IMG/VR virus record: IMGVR_UViG_3300030107_003117
Location: 1-43,188 of that record
Direction: 5' to 3' (one strand)
Source: a virus
DNA length: 43,188 bases
Numbering within the stretch: the stretch's first letter is position 1; each line of letters starts with the position of its first letter. Positions 1-5,774 of this stretch are shown piece by piece. Both the position numbers and the translations under genes were made by a program. Under the pieces are notes generated by a model. That model was given only the letters and a program-made list of their open reading frames with translations, was not told where the DNA came from and ran no database searches.

Positions 1-115
1 AATATTGAATATCATTTAATTCTGGAATTGTAGTGTATAATGTTTCTACAATATTTCCATCTTCATTTTTGAAGTTATCATTGAAGTTTAATTCCATTTC
101 ATATTTATTTTCCAT
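1..115 (-). CDS. Leftward gene, N-terminal fragment (cut by window edge)
   Basis: Reading the minus strand from an ATG at 115-113 gives 38 uninterrupted codons, beginning MENKYEMELNFNDNF and continuing acidic and hydrophilic to the edge. The ATG follows an A/T-rich stretch like those before the rightward genes, and the intact frame to base 1 supports a real start. I do not recognise the family. The gene points away from the late genes and so probably begins the other transcription unit (early or replication genes) beyond this window. Too little is visible for a function; the main doubt is that a 38-codon fragment in AT-rich DNA can be open by chance. Confidence 0.6.
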   Translation of the reverse strand, partial: MENKYEMELNFNDNFKNEDGNIVETLYTTIPELNDIQY

Positions 116-211
116 AATTTTATTTATTTTATTGTTATTATTATTATTATTATTTATATTATTATCCACTTTAATATGTATTTACATTGTATTATAGTAT
201 ATTATTAAATA

Positions 212-219
212 CAAATTTA
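212..219 (-). promoter_or_regulatory. Candidate Bacteroidetes -7 box (TAAATTTG) for the leftward gene
   Basis: On the minus strand the sequence TAAATTTG matches the Bacteroidetes primary-sigma -7 consensus TAnnTTTG exactly, about 100 bases upstream of the leftward ATG. I see no clear TTG -33 element at the expected distance upstream, so the promoter is only partly supported. Exact 8-base matches with two free positions also arise by chance in AT-rich DNA. Confidence 0.35.
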
Positions 220-257
220 GGTTTATTAGAATAATAATTGTAAGAGATATTATTAAA

Positions 258-353
258 GGTAAGTTTAATAAAGTTTTTGTATAGTTTAGGGTTATTTATT
301 TTAGTATATTTAATATTGTTTAAATAAATATAATTTTTGTTGGTAAGTTTAAT
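258..353 (+). repeat. Two direct copies of GGTAAGTTTAAT
   Basis: The 12-base sequence GGTAAGTTTAAT occurs at 258-269 and again at 342-353, 84 bases apart (eight helical turns). Both copies sit in the A/T-rich half of the divergent region, close to T-runs ending in TTTTTGT. They could be a repeated operator or a phage promoter element; two copies alone prove nothing. Confidence 0.45.
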
Positions 354-414
354 TGTGTTCATAGTTTTTTTATTATATTATCCATTGGGTAATGTATTTA
401 GTTTGTATGTAAGT

Positions 415-473
415 GGGATGAGGATGGGAATGAGATAGGATGAGGATGAGATGGATGGGATGGGATGAGGATG
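415..473 (+). repeat. Iteron-like GGATGAGGATG repeats
   Basis: The core GGATGAGGATG is found three times, at 416-426, 438-448 and 463-473, with start-to-start spacing of 22 and 25 bases. Further GGATGGG units fill the gaps. Regularly spaced direct repeats of this size beside an A/T-rich stretch resemble initiator-binding iterons, but they could equally be a simple-sequence expansion or a terminase recognition region. Confidence 0.6.
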
Positions 474-594
474 AAAGAAATAGTTAGTAGACATGGAAGG
501 ATAGAATAGATTATGGATGGGGATAGGGGGGAGGGGTAAATGGATAAAAATGGGGATGATGAGGTAGGGCCAGGTTGAGGGAATGGATTTCCCA

Positions 595-622
595 GGGGGG
601 AGGGGGTGGGGAGGGGAGGGGG
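595..622 (+). promoter_or_regulatory. G-quadruplex-forming G-run cluster
   Basis: Five consecutive G-runs of 6, 5, 4, 4 and 5 bases (595-600, 602-606, 608-611, 613-616, 618-622) are separated by single A or T bases. Any four fulfil the classical quadruplex rule with one-base loops, the most stable parallel topology. The cluster is followed by CCCC at 633-636, able to pair with the last G-run across a 10-base loop, and by seven T at 652-658. It lies just upstream of the first late gene, on the non-template strand for rightward transcription. This composition is exceptional in such AT-rich DNA. Confidence 0.85.
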
Positions 623-771
623 CAACACTACACCCCAAAATTTGTAATAACTTTTTTTAGTGACATAAGCCTATTAATAAGAATAGAGTAACTACCTAAT
701 GTCACACTTCGCTTAAATAATAAAATAAACATGTAACTATTAACTTATTAGTTAACTATAAAAATAAAGAA

Positions 772-1122
772 ATGGCATTTAAAATGAACTACAAAAAAGG
801 TAAGGGCTTCCCTTTTAAGACATCACCTACAAAAGCCTATAAAGATATGGACAAATACTCTGATGAGGATGATGCTGTAAAGTTTGGAAGTACGGAAGGT
901 GCGTCTACTTCAGGATCTTTACCAAAGAACCCGTTGAAACAAGAAATGGGAATCTTAGATAAATTATTAACTTTTGACAAAGCGCTATCTAGTTGGGATG
1001 GACCTTTTGGGGATGTTAAATTAATGGATGAGTACGAAAGATTGAAAGGGCACAAGCGTAGAAAAATGAGACAAGAAAAAAGAAAAAGAGAAAGAGCTGA
1101 AGATATGGCTAATAACAAATAA
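772..1122 (+). CDS. Small charged phage protein with xFKMN N-terminus and PLKQ motif
   Basis: First gene of the rightward unit; 116 aa with an A-rich leader ending AAATAAAGAA before ATG. It begins MAFKMNYKKGKGFPFKTSPTK, has NPLKQ near residue 54 and ends in a very basic Arg/Lys segment (about residues 92-110, KGHKRRKMRQEKRKRER). The family is not recognised. The N-terminus resembles that of the next two genes and of small proteins further right, which suggests a shared short signal rather than a shared fold. The basic tail could bind nucleic acid or an acidic partner. Likely a minor virion or assembly protein by position; function unknown. Confidence 0.8.
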   Translation: MAFKMNYKKGKGFPFKTSPTKAYKDMDKYSDEDDAVKFGSTEGASTSGSLPKNPLKQEMGILDKLLTFDKALSSWDGPFGDVKLMDEYERLKGHKRRKMRQEKRKRERAEDMANNK

Positions 1123-1132
1123 AAGTAAAACT

Positions 1133-1690
1133 ATGGCATTCAAAATGAAGGGAAACCCATATAAAATGGGTACACATAAAACAGCTGCTTATATGAAATC
1201 CTCACCTAACAAGCTTGTCGGTGGTCTTTATAAAGATGAAGGTGGTTCAGAAAGAGAGCAAATATCTCGTGAAGAGTACGATATGATCGATTCAATAAAA
1301 AAAGAAAGAATAGAACGAGCTAATGAATTACGAGATAAAATAAATAACACGCAGGATAGAGATGAAAAACTTCTTTTACAAAATGAGTTAGATCAAGTTT
1401 CTAGAGAAATGCAGGATAACATTATTCTAGAAACTACGGGTTATGAGATGTTTGATGATGTTAGTAATGAAGAAGATGCTAAAAACAAACTATCAGATAT
1501 GTTGGGTATGGATTATGATGCTTGGAGCGAAACTATGGATTGGAAAAAGGTTCCACCTAATTTAAGGGAAGACTTTAAAGAACTAAGAAACAGCATGGAG
1601 TATGAGAAAGGTCTTTATGCTGAAGGCGAAACAACCAAACAACAGGAGTTAGATAAGATAATACGAGAAGAAAACGAGGACTTAAACTAA
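1133..1690 (+). CDS. Acidic helical phage protein with MAFKMKG N-terminus
   Basis: 185 aa, starting 10 bases after the previous stop behind the leader AAAAGTAAAACT. It begins MAFKMKGNPYKMGTHKTAAYMKSSPNKL and then becomes strongly acidic and helical (residues 37-105, rich in E, K, D and R, likely coiled coil). No enzyme motif is visible. The first bases are nearly identical to those of the gene at 772 (ATGGCATTyAAAATGAA), so the two starts may share an origin while the bodies differ. The SPNK tetrapeptide recurs in the protein at 5775. Unknown; a minor virion or scaffold-like component is possible. Confidence 0.8.
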   Translation: MAFKMKGNPYKMGTHKTAAYMKSSPNKLVGGLYKDEGGSEREQISREEYDMIDSIKKERIERANELRDKINNTQDRDEKLLLQNELDQVSREMQDNIILETTGYEMFDDVSNEEDAKNKLSDMLGMDYDAWSETMDWKKVPPNLREDFKELRNSMEYEKGLYAEGETTKQQELDKIIREENEDLN

Positions 1691-1695
1691 AAACT

Positions 1696-2328
1696 ATGGC
1701 AAGAAAAGCAAAAGGTAAATTCAAAATGAAAGGGCATACACTGCCTGGTATAAATCAAAGATCAGAAACCTCTAACATGAAAGACGGTAAGTCTCCATCA
1801 TCTGCTTTTCAACAAAAAACCACTGTAGATGCTTCTGATTGGGATGCTGGTGACATAAAAAGTTACATCGATCAAAATATGCCAACTAGCGCTTATGACG
1901 GACCTAAAGAAGGTTGGGGCTACGCAACAAGGATGATATTAGATAAACTCAAAAAGAGAAAGCTTAAAAAAGAACAAGAAAGAGAGGATGAAAGAATAAG
2001 GAAGGAAGATGAGTTAGAGAACATGATTGATGAAACTAAAGAAAATCAAGAGCTTTTAGATGCTGATATGCCTACAATTGAAGACCCACTTGACAAGTAT
2101 GTAAATGAAAATAGATCTGAATTACCAGTAATGGATTTACCACCTATGCCAGATGAAGAATTTGTTGATGCTGACGAGGTATCTAAACCATATGAAGTTC
2201 AACGAGGTGATACGTTAAGTGAAATAGCAGCCGCTAACAATATGACGTTAGATGAATTAATCGATAAGAATCCAGAATATAGAGATGATCCTGATCATGT
2301 ATTGACTGGAGCGACATTAAACTTATAG
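1696..2328 (+). CDS. LysM-domain protein with KFKMKG N-terminus
   Basis: 210 aa. After a basic start (MARKAKGKFKMKG) and SPSSAF near residue 35, the middle is acidic and helical with a Lys/Glu/Arg stretch at about 86-120. Residues 166-210 form a C-terminal LysM: YEVQRGDTLSEIAAANNMTL, then a DELIDKNPEY helix and a closing GATLNL strand. LysM binds N-acetylglucosamine in peptidoglycan, so the protein probably contacts the cell wall, either from the virion during entry or around lysis. There is no catalytic domain and no signal peptide. It is the last of three small proteins with similar N-termini and precedes groEL by one small gene. Confidence 0.85.
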   Translation: MARKAKGKFKMKGHTLPGINQRSETSNMKDGKSPSSAFQQKTTVDASDWDAGDIKSYIDQNMPTSAYDGPKEGWGYATRMILDKLKKRKLKKEQEREDERIRKEDELENMIDETKENQELLDADMPTIEDPLDKYVNENRSELPVMDLPPMPDEEFVDADEVSKPYEVQRGDTLSEIAAANNMTLDELIDKNPEYRDDPDHVLTGATLNL

Positions 2329-2341
2329 GGAGAACCCTATA
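2324..2341 (+). promoter_or_regulatory. Perfect 7-bp hairpin over the LysM stop codon
   Basis: TATAGGG-AGAA-CCCTATA forms a perfect stem with a four-base loop and includes the stop codon of the LysM gene. No T-run follows, so it is not a standard intrinsic terminator. It may protect the upstream mRNA end, weaken read-through or mark a processing point. The left arm plus loop reads TATAGGGAGA, like the T7 promoter initiation region, but the T7 specificity region is absent. Confidence 0.5.
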
Positions 2342-2372
2342 CCAATAAATATTAACCAAAAATAAAACCAAA

Positions 2373-2663
2373 ATGACTTATTTATACTATAAGACCAGTA
2401 CGATAACTGGCAACCAAAAACCGAATGAAAAAACTATTGATCAGTGGAAACATCTTGCAGAAAAGAAAAACTGGAGGATCACTCAACTACCAAATGGTTT
2501 TTACCAAACAGAGTGCTCAAACCCTGAAAATGAGGAATGGTACGCTGTTACACGTAGAGAAACAATTGAAGGTGCTGAAATAGCAATAAATGGAAGCATA
2601 GAGCATTTTTCTAAGAAATTAGAAGCTGTACAAGGCCCGAAAGTTATAAAAACGTTTAAGTAG
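2373..2663 (+). CDS. Conserved-looking small protein, function unknown
   Basis: 96 aa with the leader AAAATAAAACCAAA before ATG. The sequence is compact and well mixed (MTYLYYKTSTITGNQKPNEK..., aromatic-rich, one likely helix at 21-31 and strands around 40-60), more like a small globular domain than the charged proteins before it. No motif I recognise, no signal peptide and no membrane segment. It stands between the LysM gene and groEL and ends 22 bases before groEL, so it is probably co-transcribed with the chaperonin pair. Function unknown. Confidence 0.75.
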   Translation: MTYLYYKTSTITGNQKPNEKTIDQWKHLAEKKNWRITQLPNGFYQTECSNPENEEWYAVTRRETIEGAEIAINGSIEHFSKKLEAVQGPKVIKTFK

Positions 2664-2670
2664 AACACAA

Positions 2671-2685
2671 ATTAAATTAAATTAA
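2671..2685 (+). promoter_or_regulatory. A/T-rich translation leader of groEL
   Basis: The bases just before the groEL ATG are a triple ATTAA repeat with no Shine-Dalgarno sequence. Very similar leaders precede the genes at 6559, 8364, 15793, 27838 and 30194. Bacteroidetes ribosomes use little anti-Shine-Dalgarno pairing and favour A-rich, unstructured leaders, so this is a likely strong initiation region. Confidence 0.55.
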
Positions 2686-4251
2686 ATGGAATACAATCTA
2701 CCTAGCGAGATTGTCAAAGATCTTAACTTTGGCGATAGCGCTAAAAAAAGAATTATAAAAGGCGTAGATAAACTAGCTCAAGCAGTTAAGTCTACCCTAG
2801 GAGCATCAGGTAAATGTGTAATTTACGAAGACGCTCGAGGGAAACCGGTAATCACAAAAGACGGAGTAACCGTAGCAGAATCGGTTGTCTTGTTTGATCC
2901 GGTTGAAAATATGGGAGCTACGCTTATTAAAGAAGCGGCTAGAAACACAGTGAGAGAAGCTGGTGATGGTACAACCACAGCAACTGTTCTCGCTGAAGCC
3001 CTTATTAAAGAAGTAAATAACTGTAAAAAAGATATAACTATTAGAGAAATTAAGGAAGGTATAAGTTCTGGCCTTGATAAAGTAAATGATTATCTCAATA
3101 GTGTAAAAATAGATGTAGAAGGAGATATGCTGCGTAACGTTTCTTCTATTAGCTGTAACAACGATGCTATGTTAGGAGGTATTATATCCGAAGCATATGA
3201 AAAAGTTGGTAAAGACGGCGTAGTTTTAATGGAAAGTTCTGATACTGAGAATACTTATGTAGATATTGTAGACGGTGTACAAGTAGAATGTGGTATAACA
3301 TCACCACATTTTATTACTGATACAGAAAAACAAAGATCAGTTTTAGAAAATCCATTAATTTTAATAGTAGCATCGGAAATACCTAACATTAGAAAGATAC
3401 AAAACATCCTAGAGTTTGTAATAAAGCAAAACCGATCTTTACTTATAGTTGCTCAAGTTAGTCAACAGGTAAAATCGGCGCTTTTAATGAACAAAGTTAA
3501 AGGAAACATCAAAGTAAATATAATAGACTTACCAGGTTTTGGTCCTACTAAACAAGATACTATAAAAGATTTAGCGATTTTAACCGGAGCAGAAGTAATA
3601 AATGAAGAATTAGGTGATGATTTAGATGGAATATCGCTAGATATACTAGGGGAAGTTGAAAAAGTAGTTACTGATAGTAAAAATACGGTAATAACATTAG
3701 AAGGTATAGCACCAAAAGTCTCAGAACGTATAGAAGAGGTTAGAAAACTACATAAAAAAGAGAAAAACGGTTATATAAAAAAGAAAATAGAACAAAGATT
3801 AGCTATGCTTTCCGGTTCTGTAGGAATTGTAAGAGTTGGTGCGGATTCAAAAGTAGAGTTAAAAGAAAAGAAAGATAGAGTTGAGGACGCGATATACGCT
3901 ACAAAAGCGGCTTTGAAAGAAGGTATCGTCCCAGGTGGTGGTATAGCACTACTCAATGCTGCTCAAAGCATAAAACAAGAAAATGTTGGAGAAGAAATAC
4001 TATTAGAATCTATAAAAGCACCTTTTGAAACTATATTAGACAACGCTGGTTTTACACAGGTAGGTCCTAGACCTTCAAAAGGAATAGGTATAGACGTTGT
4101 TACAGGAAAAGAAGTCAACATGATCGAAAAGGGAATTATAGATCCAGTTCTTGTAACTAAAACAGCTTTAAAAAACGCAGTGTCCGTTGTTAATACTATT
4201 ATATCTGCTGATTGTGTAATTTCAAATATTAGAATAGATGAAGGCAGTTAA
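2686..4251 (+). CDS. groEL: Phage-encoded chaperonin GroEL
   Basis: 521 aa, a full group I chaperonin (about 540-550 aa in bacteria). The ATP-site residues are present: ITKDGVTVA (D59), GDGTTTATVLAEAL (D94, T96-T98), RVEDAIYATKAA (D401), VPGGGIALLNA and GIIDPVLVTKTAL (D486). The equatorial, intermediate and apical segments are all there in order. The C-terminus ends in RIDEGS, without the Gly-Gly-Met tail of most bacterial GroELs. The protein should form ring complexes that fold client proteins in the infected cell, most plausibly capsid or tail proteins, and should hydrolyse ATP. groES overlaps its 3' end by 14 bases, so the pair is translationally linked. The divergent sequence suggests long residence in phage rather than recent capture. 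Confidence 0.97.
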   Translation: MEYNLPSEIVKDLNFGDSAKKRIIKGVDKLAQAVKSTLGASGKCVIYEDARGKPVITKDGVTVAESVVLFDPVENMGATLIKEAARNTVREAGDGTTTATVLAEALIKEVNNCKKDITIREIKEGISSGLDKVNDYLNSVKIDVEGDMLRNVSSISCNNDAMLGGIISEAYEKVGKDGVVLMESSDTENTYVDIVDGVQVECGITSPHFITDTEKQRSVLENPLILIVASEIPNIRKIQNILEFVIKQNRSLLIVAQVSQQVKSALLMNKVKGNIKVNIIDLPGFGPTKQDTIKDLAILTGAEVINEELGDDLDGISLDILGEVEKVVTDSKNTVITLEGIAPKVSERIEEVRKLHKKEKNGYIKKKIEQRLAMLSGSVGIVRVGADSKVELKEKKDRVEDAIYATKAALKEGIVPGGGIALLNAAQSIKQENVGEEILLESIKAPFETILDNAGFTQVGPRPSKGIGIDVVTGKEVNMIEKGIIDPVLVTKTALKNAVSVVNTIISADCVISNIRIDEGS

Positions 4252-4495
4252 TCACTATATTATAATAGACATGATAAAAAACGAACCTGTTAAAGTAGGT
4301 GGACTGATTCTTACAGAAAAAACAGATGAGGACAATAGGTATTTAAAAGCTAAGGTAGTATCAATAGGTAATCTTGTTGAGGGGATAAAAGAAGGTGATA
4401 CTATACATTATGATAAACATGCTGGACACGGAATCCAGCATAAAGATAAATTTTACGGCGTTATAAAGCAACAAGATGTCGTACTTATAGATTAG
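4238..4495 (+). CDS. groES: Phage-encoded co-chaperonin GroES
   Basis: 85 aa, somewhat shorter than the roughly 95-aa bacterial GroES. It shows the GroES beta-barrel pattern: MKAVNHYIIIDMI first strand, the mobile-loop hydrophobic triad in GGLIL (21-25), then KAKVVSIGNL, the turn EGDTIHYDKHAGHG and the last strands GVIKQQDVVLID. It caps GroEL to close the folding chamber. The start lies within the last codons of groEL in another frame, the usual groE pairing although the bacterial order is mostly groES first. Reversed order and overlap are features of this phage operon. The short form probably lacks or reduces the roof hairpin. Confidence 0.93.
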   Translation: MKAVNHYIIIDMIKNEPVKVGGLILTEKTDEDNRYLKAKVVSIGNLVEGIKEGDTIHYDKHAGHGIQHKDKFYGVIKQQDVVLID

Positions 4496-4571
4496 ACCTA
4501 AACCACAAACAATAAACCCAAAACTTAAAACATAAAATTAACCTAATTATTAACAAAAAAAACAAATCAAA
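4496..4571 (+). promoter_or_regulatory. A-rich untranslated leader before the 112-aa gene
   Basis: A 76-base gap is large for this packed region. It is almost free of G, rich in A, C and AAAC/AAAA blocks, with no hairpin and no TAnnTTTG match. It looks like an unstructured leader that favours strong translation and may contain a phage-specific promoter that I cannot recognise. Confidence 0.35.
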
Positions 4572-4910
4572 ATGACTGATCCAATTTTAATTTTTATTGA
4601 CGCTGCTGATGACGCTGCTGCTTACCCAGCATCAAGAATGTATGGTATGACTGTAGCTGGTGACGGTGCTTTAAAAATGCAATTTGAAAGTTCAATAGGA
4701 AGTGGTGGTACTGATGGAGCTTCTAGTGACATTATTACTTTGACTATTACTGCTGATAAAGAACTAGTTGTATTCAAAGCTATTGCTGAGGCTATCGAAG
4801 GCGCTAAAAGAAATGCTAAAAACAAAGGGCACATTACAATTTGTGATGATGTAAACTCTGTGTTTGCTCACCCTAACATTTTAAGTTGTACTTTAACTAT
4901 TGATTCATAA
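4572..4910 (+). CDS. Small probable structural protein
   Basis: 112 aa, acidic, Ala/Gly/Asp/Ile/Thr-rich with alternating strands: LIFIDAADDAAAYPASRMYGMTVAGDGALKM, then DIITLTITADKELVVFKAIAEAIEGAK and a last strand TLTIDS. No cysteine pair, signal peptide or enzyme motif. The codon choice and A-rich leader resemble those of the major capsid gene, which fits an abundant product such as a decoration or minor capsid protein. That role is inferred from composition and context; I do not recognise the family with certainty. Confidence 0.75.
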   Translation: MTDPILIFIDAADDAAAYPASRMYGMTVAGDGALKMQFESSIGSGGTDGASSDIITLTITADKELVVFKAIAEAIEGAKRNAKNKGHITICDDVNSVFAHPNILSCTLTIDS

Positions 4911-4913
4911 TAG

Positions 4914-5354
4914 TTGAGACTAACCGCGCAAGATCTGCGTGAAATGAATATCCTTAAGTATTACAGGCTCACAAGAAAGTGGGCTTGTAAGACTTACGGA
5001 TTAACAGATGCAGATTTAGAATTATTAATTTATTTAGATTGTAAAGGAAGATTTACACGACAAGAGTTTATAGATGGTACTTACACTATGAGTTGGGATA
5101 AGAACCGTTGGGAAAAACTAAAAAGATTAGGTTGGATAGAAACCTGGAGACACAGAAATAGAACGACAATTAAATACTCTATATTCAAAACTTCGTTCAA
5201 ATGTTCTCAATTAATAAGTAGAATATATAGAATACTTTTAGGTGAAGAAGATTTACCTACTTCAGAAAGAAGTGTTTTTTACAATAACAAATCATACACA
5301 GATAAGGTTTTTAATAAATCAATAAATGATATGATAAAAGATAAAGATAGATAA
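4914..5354 (+). CDS. Winged-helix (MarR-like) protein
   Basis: 146 aa from a TTG start three bases after the previous stop; an internal ATG at residue 12 is an alternative. Residues about 24-100 fit a winged helix: YGLTDADLELLIYLDCKGRFTRQEFIDG, the recognition-helix region SWDKNRWEKLKRLGWIE, and a wing WRHRNRTTIKYSI. MarR-like folds bind DNA as dimers or act as protein-protein modules. Its place amid late genes suggests a late regulator or a repurposed virion or packaging protein. The C-terminal 45 residues are hydrophilic. The fold is fairly secure; the DNA target is not known. Confidence 0.8.
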   Translation: MRLTAQDLREMNILKYYRLTRKWACKTYGLTDADLELLIYLDCKGRFTRQEFIDGTYTMSWDKNRWEKLKRLGWIETWRHRNRTTIKYSIFKTSFKCSQLISRIYRILLGEEDLPTSERSVFYNNKSYTDKVFNKSINDMIKDKDR

Positions 5355-5355
5355 T

Positions 5356-5763
5356 ATGGGTAAATTCAAATTAAAACCACCATTTCCAGGAAAAGGAAAA
5401 TTTAAGCCACATGCCTACGATCCTTATGGTAATGGGAATGATTTTGAAATTATTAGAAAAAATTTAGAACCTGGTGTAGCTGGTGAAGCAAATAACGATA
5501 ATACTATATATGTAGATGTTAATATACCAGAAGATAGTATACAAGAAAAAGAAGTTGTTGCTCACGAGGGACAACATATGAAAGATATGAAAGATGGTAT
5601 ACTAGGTTATGGTGATGATTGGATAAAGTGGAGAGGGAAAAAATACAAAAGAGAAAATGGTATGATCTTTTACAACGGAAAATGGTTAGAAGAAGGTTAT
5701 AAGGATTTTCCTTGGGAGAAGAGAGCTTATAAAGCAGGTGATAACGCTAAACAAGAAAATTAA
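5356..5763 (+). CDS. Small HExxH putative metalloprotease
   Basis: 135 aa. It begins MGKFKLKPPFPGKGKFKPHA, the basic signature shared by other small proteins here, then EANNDNTIYVDVNIPED leads into VVAHEGQHMKD with zinc-ligand pattern H70-E71-x-x-H74. A conserved-looking DFPWEKRAY at 118-125 may provide the third ligand (Glu121). This is the layout of a minimal zincin, and the strand just before the HExxH helix is expected for the family. It could process virion proteins or act at the cell envelope during entry or lysis. No signal peptide. Activity is inferred from the motif alone. Confidence 0.78.
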   Translation: MGKFKLKPPFPGKGKFKPHAYDPYGNGNDFEIIRKNLEPGVAGEANNDNTIYVDVNIPEDSIQEKEVVAHEGQHMKDMKDGILGYGDDWIKWRGKKYKRENGMIFYNGKWLEEGYKDFPWEKRAYKAGDNAKQEN

Positions 5764-5774
5764 AAAATAAAAAT

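Larger units (their letters stand above)
116..771. other. Gene-free divergent intergenic region
   Basis: This 656-base stretch lies between the leftward gene and the rightward late genes. The left part (116-400) is almost pure A/T, with an ATT trinucleotide run near 133-152 and two copies of GGTAAGTTTAAT. The right part (about 400-622) is rich in G and A/T with very little C on the + strand, and ends in long G-runs. Two overlapping open frames on the minus strand here encode only Pro/Ser/Ile/His-rich low-complexity sequence and are by-products of the C-rich strand. Position and composition suit a shared control region: divergent promoters and possibly a replication origin or packaging site. 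Which of these it is cannot be decided from sequence alone. Confidence 0.75.

Noticed and set aside
133-152. ATT trinucleotide run as a CRISPR or satellite element
   Set aside because: A short simple-sequence slip run in very AT-rich DNA; no spacers or larger unit.
378-638. Two overlapping minus-strand frames rich in Pro, Ser, Ile and His
   Set aside because: They read the C-rich complement of the G-run and GGATG-repeat region; low-complexity composition and no leader point to a chance frame.
660-771. tRNA or small RNA in the spacer before the first late gene
   Set aside because: No cloverleaf, T-loop or strong hairpin; only A/T-rich leader sequence.
2311-2333. T7-type promoter at TATAGGGAGA
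   Set aside because: Only the initiation region matches; the upstream specificity bases differ from the T7 consensus, and I did not see a repeated copy elsewhere in the spacers.
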